Part shown: one piece after another, positions 33,280 to 42,419 of the stretch
Layout of the letters: every line of letters begins with the position of its first letter
How positions within the stretch are numbered: position 1 is the stretch's first letter
From: an uncultured Gemmiger sp.
GTDB lineage: Bacteria > Bacillota > Clostridia > Oscillospirales > Ruminococcaceae
Length of the DNA stretch: 64,000 nt
Reading direction: 5' to 3'
Assembly (NCBI GenBank): GCA_947629015.1
Contig: CANRCB010000003.1
Location: 1 to 64,000, forward strand
Notes under the pieces: model-generated
Database searches by the model: none
What the model was told of the DNA's origin: nothing
The model's input: the letters and a program-made list of their open reading frames with translations, nothing else
Made by a program: the position numbers and the translations under genes

Positions 33280-34800
33280 TCAGCGTATGCCGAATTTCCG
33301 GTCCAGGCTGCGGTATTGCAGCGCCTCGGAGATGTGCGCGGCGCCGATGTCCGCGGCGCCGTCAAGGTCGGCCACCGTGCGCGCCACGCGCAGGATGCGG
33401 TCATACGCGCGGGCGCTGTAGCCCATGCGGTCAAAGGCGGAATGCAGCAGCCGCTCGGCGGCCGGCAGCAGCCGGCAGTACTGCCGCAGCGCGCCGACGG
33501 GCAGCTGCGCGTTGCAGATGATGCCAAGCTCCGCGTAGCGCGCCTGCTGCACCGCGCGTGCCGCCGTCACGCGGGCGCGGATGGCGGCGCTCGGCTCGCC
33601 GCCGGCCTGCCTTGCCAGCGCGTCATACTCCACCGGCACCGCCTCGACCTGGATGTCGATGCGGTCCAGCAGCGGCCCGCTGATGCGCCGGCGGTACTGC
33701 TCGATGGCCGAGGGCGTACAGGTGCACTCCTTGCTCGGGTGGCCAAGATATCCGCATTTGCAGGGGTTCATCGCCGCCACCAGCATGAACCGGCAGGGGA
33801 ACACGGCCGTGCCGTGCACCCGGCTCACCGTCACGGTGCCGTCCTCAAGAGGCTGGCGCAGCACCTCCAGCGTATCGCGGGAGAATTCCGGCAGTTCGTC
33901 CAAAAACAGCACGCCGTTGTGCGCAAGGCTCACCTCGCCGGGGCGCGGCGCGGTGCCGCCGCCCGCGATGGCCGCGGCGCTCACGCTGTGGTGCGGGCTG
34001 CGGAAAGGCCGCGCCTGCAGCAGCCCGCCGCGCAAAAGCCCCGCCACCGAATACACGGCCGAGGTTTCGAGCGCTTCGGGGTAGGTCAGCGGCGGCAGGA
34101 TGCCCGGCAGCCGCTTGGCCAGCATGCTTTTGCCGGTGCCCGGCGGGCCCACCATCAGCAGGTTGTGCCCGCCCGCGGCCGCCACCTCCATGGCGCGGCG
34201 CGCGCCCTCCTGCCCGCGCACGTCGGCAAAATCGGGGCCCTGCCACACGGCGTCGGGGTCGTAGCCGGTGCGGGCGGCGGGCGTCAGCGGGGCGGCCCCG
34301 TTCAGGTGCCGGGCCACCGCCTGCGCGCTTTGCGCCGGGTACACCGCCAGCCCCTCGGCCACCGCGGCCTCGGCCGCGTTTTCCTGCGGGACGAACAGCT
34401 CCTTCACGCCGGCGCGCACGGCGGCCAGCGCCATCGGCAGCACGCCCGCCACGGGGCGCAGTGCCCCGTCCAGGCCAAGCTCGCCCAAAAACGCCTGCTC
34501 CGGGCCGGGCATGGGCAGCTGGCCCTGCGCGGCCAAAATGCCCAAAAACACCGGCAGGTCATACACCGGCCCCGTCTTGCGCACGTCGGCGGGGGCAAGG
34601 TTGACGGTGATGCGGCTGGCCGGCCACGGCCAATGCAGGTTTTTGACGGCGCTGCGCACCCGCTCGCTGCTCTCCTTGACGGCGCTGTCCGGCAGGCCGA
34701 CCAGCGCGAACTGCGGCAGCCCGCCCGAGATGTCCACCTCCACCTTGACGGGATACCCCTCCATCCCGTTCACGCCAAAACTGGCAATGCGCGCAAACAC
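33280..34800 (-). CDS. comM: YifB/ComM family Mg-chelatase-like AAA+ ATPase
   Basis: 506 residues from a GTG at 34800 with AAAGGGGG upstream. The frame is open farther upstream, but the family N-terminus (VFARIASFGVNGMEGYPVKV) begins here. N-terminal ChlI domain (about 20-140), then AAA+ core with Walker A GPPGTGKS, Walker B GVLFLDELPEF, sensor region AAMNPCKCGYLG with cysteines, and a C-terminal Mg_chelatase_C region ending RSLDRKFGIR. ComM homologues are helicases that extend branch migration during natural transformation. It is divergent from the phosphohexomutase gene. Confidence 0.93.
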   Translation of the reverse strand: MFARIASFGVNGMEGYPVKVEVDISGGLPQFALVGLPDSAVKESSERVRSAVKNLHWPWPASRITVNLAPADVRKTGPVYDLPVFLGILAAQGQLPMPGPEQAFLGELGLDGALRPVAGVLPMALAAVRAGVKELFVPQENAAEAAVAEGLAVYPAQSAQAVARHLNGAAPLTPAARTGYDPDAVWQGPDFADVRGQEGARRAMEVAAAGGHNLLMVGPPGTGKSMLAKRLPGILPPLTYPEALETSAVYSVAGLLRGGLLQARPFRSPHHSVSAAAIAGGGTAPRPGEVSLAHNGVLFLDELPEFSRDTLEVLRQPLEDGTVTVSRVHGTAVFPCRFMLVAAMNPCKCGYLGHPSKECTCTPSAIEQYRRRISGPLLDRIDIQVEAVPVEYDALARQAGGEPSAAIRARVTAARAVQQARYAELGIICNAQLPVGALRQYCRLLPAAERLLHSAFDRMGYSARAYDRILRVARTVADLDGAADIGAAHISEALQYRSLDRKFGIR

Positions 34801-34830
34801 GGCGCCGCCCCCTTTCCGGGAAATATCTAC

Positions 34831-34859
34831 AGTATATCGCATATCCCCGCCCAATACAA
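34831..34859 (-). promoter_or_regulatory. comM promoter
   Basis: On the minus strand TTGTAT (34859-34854) and TATACT (34836-34831), 17 bp apart, about 31 bp before the comM start. Confidence 0.68.
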
Positions 34860-34909
34860 GGCGTTGGGGACAAAAACGCGCGCCGCACGGGTAAAATGCC
34901 CAATTTCGA

Positions 34910-34938
34910 TTGACAAACTGCCCCCGGATTGGTATATT
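34910..34938 (+). promoter_or_regulatory. Promoter of the first phosphohexomutase gene
   Basis: TTGACA (34910-34915) and TATATT (34933-34938), 17 bp apart, with an extended TGg before the -10. Close to consensus, suggesting strong constitutive expression. Confidence 0.85.
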
Positions 34939-34999
34939 TAGGATAAGTTGAGCCTTTGCGCCCATCGCACGATTTTGACTGAAAGTGAAGGTGTGTGCC

Positions 35000-36682
35000 A
35001 TGTATAAGGAAATGTATGACCGTTGGCTGGCCGCCGGCCTTGACGACGCCGACCTCAAACCCGAGCTCGAGAGCATCCGGAATGACGACGCCGCCATCCA
35101 GGACCGCTTCGCCGTGGCCCTCAAGTTCGGCACCGCGGGGCTGCGCGGCGTCATCGGCGCCGGGACCAACCGCATGAACATCTACGTCGTGCGGCAGGCC
35201 ACGCAGGGCCTTGCCAACTGGGTCAAGACGCAGGGCGGCACCCAGACCGTCGCCATCAGCTATGACAGCCGCATCAAGAGCGACCTGTTTGCCAAAACGG
35301 CCGCCGAGGTGCTGGCCGCCAACGGCATCCATGTGCGCATCTATAAGGCGTTGATGCCGGTGCCGGCGCTCTCCTTCGCCACGCGGTATTATAAATGCAA
35401 CGCCGGCATCATGGTCACGGCCAGCCACAACCCCGCAAAATACAACGGCTACAAGGCCTACGGCCCCGACGGCTGCCAGATGACCGACGAGGCCGCCGAC
35501 ATCGTCTACGCCGAGATCCAAAAGACCGATATCCTCACCGGCGCCAAAACCGTCCCGTTTGAACAGGGCCTGGCCGACGGCACCATCCAGTACGTCGGCG
35601 GCGATTGCATCGAGGCGCTCTATCAGGCCATCGAGGCGCGCGCCATCCGCCCCGGCATCTGCAAGACCGCGGGCTTAAAGCTCGTGTACAGCCCGCTCAA
35701 CGGTTCCGGCCTTGTGCCCGTCACCCATGTGCTGGCCGACATCGGCATCACCGATATCACCGTCGTGCCGGAGCAGAAGAATCCCGACGGCAACTTCCCG
35801 ACCTGCCCCTACCCCAACCCCGAGATCTTTGAGGCGCTGCGCCTTGGCCTAGAATTGGCCGAAAAGTCCGGCGCCGACCTCATGCTCGCCACCGACCCCG
35901 ACGCCGACCGCGTGGGCATCGCCGTCAAATGCAAGGACGGCAGCTATGAGCTGCTCTCCGGCAACGAGGTGGGCGTGCTGCTGCTCGATTACATCTGCGC
36001 CGGCCGCATCGAGCAGGGCACCATGCCCAAAAACCCCGTCATGTGCAAGTCCATCGTCTCCACCCCGCTGGCGGACGCCGTGGCCGCGCATTACGGGGTC
36101 GAGTGCCGCAACGTGCTGACCGGCTTCAAGTGGATCGGCGACCAGATCGCCAAACTTGAGGCCGCCGGTGAGGTCGACCGCTTCATCTTCGGCTTTGAGG
36201 AAAGCTACGGCTACCTGGCCGGGCCCTATGTGCGCGATAAGGACGCCATCATCGGCTCCATGCTCATCTGCGAGATGGCCGCCTACTACCGCGCCAAAGG
36301 CTCCTCCATCAAGGAAGAGCTTGAGCGCATCTACGCCGAATACGGCCGCTACCTCAACAAGGTCGACAGCTTTGAGTTCCCGGGCCTTTCCGGCATGGAC
36401 AAGATGGCCTCCATCATGAACGGCCTGCGCGCGGATCCGCCCAAGGCCTTCGCCGGGCACAAGGTCGTCAAGGCCGTCGATTACAAAAAGAGCGAGGAGA
36501 CCGGCCTGCCCGCCGCCAACGTGCTGATCTATACATTGGAGAACGGCGCCACCGTGGTGGTGCGCCCCTCCGGCACCGAGCCCAAGATCAAGACCTACTT
36601 CACCACCCTCGGCAAGGACGTCGCCGAGGCGCAGGCCCAGAAGGACGCGCTGGCTGCCGCCGTCAAGCCGCTGCTGGCGTAA
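35000..36682 (+). CDS. pgcA: Phosphoglucomutase/phosphomannomutase (alpha-D-phosphohexomutase)
   Basis: 560 residues. The ATG at 35000 has GAAGGTG before it; a GTG at 34985 is also in frame. It interconverts hexose-6- and hexose-1-phosphate. Four domains with catalytic phosphoserine loop TASHNPAKYNGYK, metal loop TDPDADRVG, sugar-binding GFEESYGYL, and C-terminal phosphate loop RPSGTEPKIK. It is monocistronic under a near-consensus promoter, which suits a housekeeping phosphoglucomutase supplying glucose-1-phosphate. A second paralogue lies in the polysaccharide locus at 46080. Glucose versus mannose preference cannot be read from sequence. Confidence 0.92.
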   Translation: MYKEMYDRWLAAGLDDADLKPELESIRNDDAAIQDRFAVALKFGTAGLRGVIGAGTNRMNIYVVRQATQGLANWVKTQGGTQTVAISYDSRIKSDLFAKTAAEVLAANGIHVRIYKALMPVPALSFATRYYKCNAGIMVTASHNPAKYNGYKAYGPDGCQMTDEAADIVYAEIQKTDILTGAKTVPFEQGLADGTIQYVGGDCIEALYQAIEARAIRPGICKTAGLKLVYSPLNGSGLVPVTHVLADIGITDITVVPEQKNPDGNFPTCPYPNPEIFEALRLGLELAEKSGADLMLATDPDADRVGIAVKCKDGSYELLSGNEVGVLLLDYICAGRIEQGTMPKNPVMCKSIVSTPLADAVAAHYGVECRNVLTGFKWIGDQIAKLEAAGEVDRFIFGFEESYGYLAGPYVRDKDAIIGSMLICEMAAYYRAKGSSIKEELERIYAEYGRYLNKVDSFEFPGLSGMDKMASIMNGLRADPPKAFAGHKVVKAVDYKKSEETGLPAANVLIYTLENGATVVVRPSGTEPKIKTYFTTLGKDVAEAQAQKDALAAAVKPLLA

Positions 36683-36710
36683 CGGGCCATAAAGCGCACA
36701 GCCCTTTTTC

Positions 36711-36748
36711 GTGCGGGGGTTGACAGGCCCCCGCACGTTTGGTATAAT
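36711..36748 (+). promoter_or_regulatory. Perfect-consensus rpmE promoter within an inverted repeat
   Basis: TTGACA (36720-36725), 17 bp spacer, TATAAT (36743-36748). GTGCGGGGG (36711-36719) and CCCCCGCAC (36728-36736) flank the -35, so it would sit in a hairpin loop. The hairpin may also terminate the upstream gene. Confidence 0.85.
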
Positions 36749-36756
36749 ACTGCGGC

Positions 36757-36884
36757 AATCATATGTGGCGCTGCTCCGCCCGCACAGGATGGCGGGCGCT
36801 GGTAGCCGATATTCCAGGATTGTGATGAGCACATATATCAAGTATGGCTCCCGAAAGTCATGATCGGGAAAGAGGTGAAAGCAA
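36757..36884 (+). promoter_or_regulatory. Structured 5' leader of rpmE (candidate L31 autoregulatory RNA)
   Basis: About 130 nt between the promoter and start. CATATGTG (36761-36768) pairs with CACATATA near 36830, CGCCCGC pairs with GCGGGCG (around 36777-36799), and CCCGA pairs with TCGGG just before the Shine-Dalgarno. Several L31 leader families are known in bacteria. Membership of one is inferred, not tested. Confidence 0.5.
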
Positions 36885-37097
36885 ATGAAACAGGGCATCC
36901 ATCCCAAATATGTTGACTGCACCATCACCTGCGCCTGCGGCAACGTCATCAAGACCCGTTCCACCAAGCCGGAGATCCGCGTCGAGGTTTGCAGCAAGTG
37001 CCATCCGTTCTACACCGGCAAGACCAAGCTCGTCGATACCGGCGGCCGTGTCGAGCGCTTCAAGCGCCGCTATGCCAACGCCAACACCGGCAAGTAA
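36885..37097 (+). CDS. rpmE: 50S ribosomal protein L31, zinc-binding type
   Basis: 70 residues, normal length for C+ L31. Starts [20 protein letters not shown]. Zinc ligands are C16, C18, C36 and C39 (CAC and CSKC). [20 protein letters not shown] is the conserved centre. It is a late 50S protein bridging to 30S. GAGGTGA precedes the ATG. Stands alone, with a strong promoter and a structured leader that may allow feedback control. Confidence 0.97.
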   Translation: MKQGIHPKYVDCTITCACGNVIKTRSTKPEIRVEVCSKCHPFYTGKTKLVDTGGRVERFKRRYANANTGK

Positions 37098-37409
37098 CCA
37101 AAAACGTCGCCACGGCGCCGCGTCAGCGGCGCCGTCAAACTGTCGAAAAAGGTGCATTTTGAACTGATCGGCCTCGGCGGGCGTGTACCGACGAGGCCGA
37201 TACCGCTAGAGCAAAAAATATTGTTCGAGTCGCCTTTAGGCATGAGAACGATATTTTTTGCGATGGGGTGTGTCCAAGAGAGGGGTGCAGGCGGACTGGC
37301 GCAGCCAGCAAAGCCAAACCCCTCTTTTGCAGCGTGTCGAGTTCCTCGAGACGCTGAGGGCGCCGCGTCAGCGGCGCCGTCAAACTTTTGGCCTTTCAGG
37401 GGGGAGCTT
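37098..37409. repeat. Hairpin array bounded by a 28-bp direct repeat
   Basis: The only gap over 300 bp. The sequence GGCGCCGCGTCAGCGGCGCC, with GTCAAACT after it, occurs at 37114-37141 and again at 37359-37386, and each copy forms its own hairpin. Between them lie four more imperfect inverted repeats: about 37169-37200 (CGGCCTCG arms), 37212-37262 (GCAAAAAATAT arms, 15 of 16 matched), 37272-37330 (AGAGGGGT arms with an inner CTGGC/GCCAG), and 37331-37356 (AGCGTGTCGAG arms). Frames crossing it look spurious. It could be a MITE-like genomic repeat or a structured RNA. Its genome copy number is unknown. Confidence 0.7.
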
Positions 37410-38030
37410 GTGGCAGGATACCGCACGGTGGAGGGCGCGGCCGCCTTCACCTATGAAGAAAAGCGCAGCCGCTTCATCGCCACCGCCGCCCACGCCGCCA
37501 CCGAGGCCGAGGCGCTGGCGGTGCTGGAGCGCGTGCGCGCCGAAAACCGCACCGCGCGCCACAACGTGTATGCCTACGTCCTGCGCGAGGGCGCCCGCAC
37601 CCGCTATTCCGACGACGGCGAGCCCGCCAAGACCGCCGGCGCCCCGGTGCTGGAGGCCATCACACACGCCGGCCTGCAGGATGTCATCGTCGTCGTCACG
37701 CGGTATTTCGGCGGGGTGCTGCTGGGCACCGGCGGGCTGGTGCGGGCCTATACGGCCGCCGCCGCGGGGGCGCTGCACGCCGCGCGGCAGTGCACCGTGC
37801 GGCAGGTGGTGCGCTGCCGCCTGAACGTGCCCTACGCCCTGTACGAGCCGGCGCGGCGTTTGGTCACGCAGAGCGGCGCCAAACTGGAGGACGAACGCTT
37901 CGCCGCCGGGGTGGAGCTTACCTGGCTGCAGCCCGCCGGGGAAGAGGCGCGCCTGTGCGCCCAACTGGCCGAATTGCTGCGCACCGCGCCGCCCGCCGAG
38001 ATATCGCCGCCCTTTTACGCCCCGTTTTAA
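37410..38030 (+). CDS. IMPACT/YigZ family protein
   Basis: 206 residues from a GTG at 37410 with GGGGGGAG upstream. The frame continues upstream through the repeat, but family similarity starts at YRTVEGAAAFTYEEKRSRFI. The UPF0029 domain is clear: ARHNVYAYVLREG, YSDDGEPAKTAGAPVLEAI and VVTRYFGGVLLGTGGLVRAY, followed by the C-terminal DUF1949 domain. Bacterial YigZ is of uncertain role; eukaryotic IMPACT regulates translation through Gcn1/Gcn2. It may lie downstream of a transcript from rpmE, with the repeat between. Confidence 0.9.
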   Translation: MAGYRTVEGAAAFTYEEKRSRFIATAAHAATEAEALAVLERVRAENRTARHNVYAYVLREGARTRYSDDGEPAKTAGAPVLEAITHAGLQDVIVVVTRYFGGVLLGTGGLVRAYTAAAAGALHAARQCTVRQVVRCRLNVPYALYEPARRLVTQSGAKLEDERFAAGVELTWLQPAGEEARLCAQLAELLRTAPPAEISPPFYAPF

Positions 38031-38037
38031 GCCTCTG

Positions 38038-38067
38038 CGCGCCCCGTTTTGTAAAAAAGCGGGGCGC
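38038..38067 (+). terminator. GC-rich hairpin after the YigZ-type gene
   Basis: GCGCCCCG pairs with CGGGGCGC over a loop containing TTTTGTAAAAAAG. No T run follows, so termination is uncertain. Confidence 0.4.
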
Positions 38068-38184
38068 GGCAAAAGATTTGCCCGTTTGCAAAAGTGTTTT
38101 TGCCTTTTTTGGCGTATTTATAGTAAAGAGATGCGCCCCCGGCCGCCCGGCCGCCGGCGCGGCGCCGCGCAAAGGAGGCCCGCC

Positions 38185-39198
38185 ATGACGATACGAGAAC
38201 AGACCGAAGCCATCGAGGCCGGCATCCTTGCCCCCTGCGCCGCCTTGAGCCGGAACAGCCGCGGCCGCCGCCGCGCCGAGGAGCAGGATGCCATCCGCAC
38301 CTGCTACCAGCGCGACCGGGACCGCATCCTGCACTGCAAGGCGTTCCGGCGCCTCAAGCAAAAAACGCAGGTCTTCCTCTCGCCGGAAGGCGACCACTAC
38401 CGCACCCGCCTCACGCACACGCTGGAGGTCAGCCAGATCGCGCGCACCATCGCCCGCGCGCTGCGCCTCAACGAGGATCTGGCCGAGGCCATCGCCCTGG
38501 GGCATGACCTTGGGCACACGCCGTTCGGCCACGCGGGGGAGCGCGCGCTGGACAAGCTGTGCCCCGGCGGCTTCACCCATTACCGGCAGAGCCTGCGCGT
38601 CGTTGACCGGCTGGAACGCGAGGGCGCCGGCCTCAACCTCACCTGGGAGGTGCGCAACGGTATCGTCACCCACACCACGGGCGCGTGGGCCCGCACGGCG
38701 GAGGGGCGCGTCGTGCGCTACGCCGACCACATCGCCTTTTTGAACCACGACATCGAGGATGCCATCACCGCCGGCGTGCTGCGCCCCGAGCGCCTGCCCG
38801 CGCCCGCCGTCGGCGTGCTGGGCACAACCAAATCGCAGCGCATCACCACCATGATCACCGACCTTGTCGCCAACAGCCGCGCCGCGGAGGGCGGGCTGGC
38901 GCTGCGTTTCTCCCCCAGGGTGGAATCGGCGTACCACATCCTCAAGGATTTCATGTACGATACCGTCTATGTGGACAAGGACGCCAAGCGGGAGGAGAAA
39001 AAGGTCGGCCAGCTGGTCGAGGCGCTGTACGGCCGTATGTGCGCGGACCCCAACCTCATGCCCAACTTTTATATGCAGATCGCCTACCGCGAGGGGGTGG
39101 AGCGCGCCGCCGCGGACTATATCTCCGGCATGAGCGACGAGTACGCCACCCGCCTGTTTGAGGAATGGTTCATACCGAAAAAATGGCACGTGCTGTGA
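38185..39198 (+). CDS. dgt: Deoxyguanosinetriphosphate triphosphohydrolase-like protein
   Basis: 337 residues from the ATG at 38185 (AAAGGAGG upstream). HD-domain hydrolase that removes triphosphate from dNTPs, controlling the DNA precursor pool. HD residues are visible in LTHTLEVSQIARTI and GHDLGHTPFGHAGE, with THTTGAWAR and YADHIAFLNHDIEDA later. It is the short form typical of Gram-positives. First of a dgt-dnaG-rpoD operon, the macromolecular-synthesis operon layout of Clostridia. A TATAGT (38119-38124) upstream may be its -10. Confidence 0.94.
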   Translation: MTIREQTEAIEAGILAPCAALSRNSRGRRRAEEQDAIRTCYQRDRDRILHCKAFRRLKQKTQVFLSPEGDHYRTRLTHTLEVSQIARTIARALRLNEDLAEAIALGHDLGHTPFGHAGERALDKLCPGGFTHYRQSLRVVDRLEREGAGLNLTWEVRNGIVTHTTGAWARTAEGRVVRYADHIAFLNHDIEDAITAGVLRPERLPAPAVGVLGTTKSQRITTMITDLVANSRAAEGGLALRFSPRVESAYHILKDFMYDTVYVDKDAKREEKKVGQLVEALYGRMCADPNLMPNFYMQIAYREGVERAAADYISGMSDEYATRLFEEWFIPKKWHVL

Positions 39199-39231
39199 GC
39201 CGCAGCGCTTTGCCGGGAAGGGGGTGCGGCC

Positions 39232-41013
39232 GTGATCCCGCAGGAATATGTCCAGGAAGTGATCCAGCGCAACGATATCGAGCAGCTCATCGGTGAGTAT
39301 GTCAAGCTGCGCCGGCGCGGGCGCACCGCCACCGGGCTGTGCCCCTTCCACACCGAAAAAACGCCCTCCTTCGTCGTCTACCCCGAAACACAGAGCTATT
39401 ACTGCTTCGGCTGCGGCGCGGCGGGGGACGCCATCACCTTCGTGCGCAAGTATCAGAACCTCGGCTATGTCGAGGCCGTCAAGCAGCTGGCCGCGCGCGC
39501 CGGTATGCCCCTGCCCGAGGAGGAGGACGGCCAGGCCGTCGCCCGCCGCCGTTTGCTGGACATCAACCGCAACGCCGCCCGCTATTTTTACGAGCAGCTC
39601 AACGCCCGCACGCCCCAGGCCGCCGCCGCGCGCCGCTACTGGAAGGAAAAGCGCGGCCTGTCCGACGCCGCCATCCGCCGCTTTGGCCTGGGCTACGCCC
39701 CGCAGGAGTTTGGCGGGCTGCTGCACTACCTCAAGCGTTGCGGCTTTAAGGAGGAGGAGCTCGAGAACTCCGGCCTTGTCAAGCGCAGCGCCAAGGGCAA
39801 CCTCTACGATATCTTCCGCGACCGCGTGATGGTGCCCATCATCGACGTGCGCGGCAACATCATCGCCTTCGGCGGGCGGGTGCTGGATGATTCCAAGCCC
39901 AAATACATCAACAGCCCCGAGACGGCCGTCTACAAAAAATCCCGCACGCTGTTCGCGCTGAACGTGGCAAAAAAATCACCTTCCAAGCGCTATATTTTGT
40001 GCGAGGGGTACATGGATGTCATCAGCCTGCACGAGGCGGGGTACCCCACCGCTGTCTGCGCCTGCGGCACCGCCCTCACGCCGGAGCAGGTCAAGCTGCT
40101 GGGCGAATATGCCGACGAGGTCGTGCTCTGCTATGACAGCGACGAGGCCGGCCAGAAGGCCACCGAGCGCAGCCTTGGCCTGTTTGCCCAAAGCCCGCTC
40201 AAGGTCAGTGTGCTGAGCCTGCCCGGCGCCAAGGATCCGGACGAATTCCTGCGCGCCTACGGCCGGGAGCGCTTTGAGGCGGTGCTGGACGGCAGCGCGA
40301 ACCCCACCGAATTCGCGCTGGAAAAGGCAAAGAAAAAGTACGACCTCCGCACCGACAGCGGCCGGTTGGAATATATACGCGAGGCGGTCGCCGTCCTGGC
40401 CGGGCGCGAGGTCACGCCCACCGCGCGGGACGTCTATGCCGGGCGCGTGGCCCAGCAGACCGGGGTGGACAAAAAGGCCGTCACGGCCCAGGTCGAGGCC
40501 GCGCTGCGCGCCGGCGGCGCGCGTGCCCGCCGCAAAGAACAGCGCGAGCTTGCCGCGCAGGGCGTCGCGGCCGACATCCGCGTGCCCTACACCGCCGGCG
40601 GCGAGGGTGCCGTCGGCGCCGCCTACGCGGGCCGCCAGCTGGCGGCCGCGATGCTCAAGGATCCCGCGCAGATCCCCTATGTGCGCGCGCGGCTGGACCT
40701 TGACGCCGTGCCTGTGCCGGAGATACGCCAGGGCATCGAGGCCATCTACGCCTGCGCCGACGCCGGCGGCCCGGTCAACCTGACCGCCCTTTCCGCCCGG
40801 CTGGAGGAAAAGGCGCTGCAGCAGATGGCGCTCGCGCTCGCCCAAAACGACGGCCAGGCGTTGCAGCAGGCGGATATCGACCTGTTTTTGCAGCGGCTGC
40901 GCGGCGCCGCGCCGGACAGCCGGCGTGCCGCCGGCACCAGCGACGAGGAGTTCCGCAAACTGTTCGGCGGTATCGCCGCGCGCAAGGGCGGCGCCCCGCC
41001 GCCCGGAGGATAA
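39232..41013 (+). CDS. dnaG: DNA primase
   Basis: 593 residues from a GTG at 39232. The N-terminal zinc domain has CPFHTEKTPSF and CFGCGAAGD (ligands Cys/His/Cys/Cys). The RNA polymerase core carries a TOPRIM fold with CEGYMDVISLHEAG and YDSDEAGQKA, and the C-terminal third (about 430-593) is the DnaB-interaction region, Ala-rich and variable. It makes RNA primers on the lagging strand. Position between dgt and rpoD confirms identity. The last ten residues (RKGGAPPPGG) are a flexible tail. Confidence 0.95.
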   Translation: MIPQEYVQEVIQRNDIEQLIGEYVKLRRRGRTATGLCPFHTEKTPSFVVYPETQSYYCFGCGAAGDAITFVRKYQNLGYVEAVKQLAARAGMPLPEEEDGQAVARRRLLDINRNAARYFYEQLNARTPQAAAARRYWKEKRGLSDAAIRRFGLGYAPQEFGGLLHYLKRCGFKEEELENSGLVKRSAKGNLYDIFRDRVMVPIIDVRGNIIAFGGRVLDDSKPKYINSPETAVYKKSRTLFALNVAKKSPSKRYILCEGYMDVISLHEAGYPTAVCACGTALTPEQVKLLGEYADEVVLCYDSDEAGQKATERSLGLFAQSPLKVSVLSLPGAKDPDEFLRAYGRERFEAVLDGSANPTEFALEKAKKKYDLRTDSGRLEYIREAVAVLAGREVTPTARDVYAGRVAQQTGVDKKAVTAQVEAALRAGGARARRKEQRELAAQGVAADIRVPYTAGGEGAVGAAYAGRQLAAAMLKDPAQIPYVRARLDLDAVPVPEIRQGIEAIYACADAGGPVNLTALSARLEEKALQQMALALAQNDGQALQQADIDLFLQRLRGAAPDSRRAAGTSDEEFRKLFGGIAARKGGAPPPGG

Positions 41014-41077
41014 AAACCGCCCCCACTGCATCATCGGGAATTTTCGGGTACACTAAAACCAAAGGAGCGTATTACTT

Positions 41078-42175
<1,098 letters not shown>

Positions 42176-42193
42176 ATGTAAATACCCGTTTTC

Positions 42194-42221
42194 CATACCG
42201 CGGCCGAAAGGCTGCGGTATG
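42194..42221 (+). terminator. Hairpin after rpoD
   Basis: CATACCGCgGCC pairs with GGCtGCGGTATG over a GAAA loop 18 bp after the rpoD stop. No T run follows, so termination may be partial. Confidence 0.5.
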
Positions 42222-42288
42222 TTGTGTAAAAAGGTGCGCTTTTCCCTGTCAAGGCCCATATTTTGGGCCGCTTTGCCAAAAACAGGCA

Positions 42289-42317
42289 TTGATTTTTCGC
42301 CACCTTTCTGCTATGAT
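42289..42317 (+). promoter_or_regulatory. Promoter of the polysaccharide locus
   Basis: TTGATT (42289-42294) and TATGAT (42312-42317), 17 bp apart, with TGc before the -10. It lies about 100 bp before the first gene of the glycan operon. Confidence 0.75.
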
Positions 42318-42419
42318 AAATAAATATAAAATCAAGAGGTGTGTGCTTTGCCGCGCCGCGGGCCGTGCCCGCGCGCCGGGCACGCCCGCCGTGCGGGCGG
42401 ATAAAGGGGGCAGGGCCCG

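Noticed and set aside
33265..34941. 558-codon + strand frame opposite comM
   Set aside because: Antisense shadow; comM has intact AAA+ motifs.
37114..37386. Possible CRISPR array from the repeated 28-mer
   Set aside because: Only two copies, each self-complementary, with 217 bp of structured sequence between and no cas genes.
37152..37409. Upstream extension of the YigZ-type frame through the hairpin array
   Set aside because: No family similarity, and the frame only crosses repeats. The GTG at 37410 has its own ribosome site.
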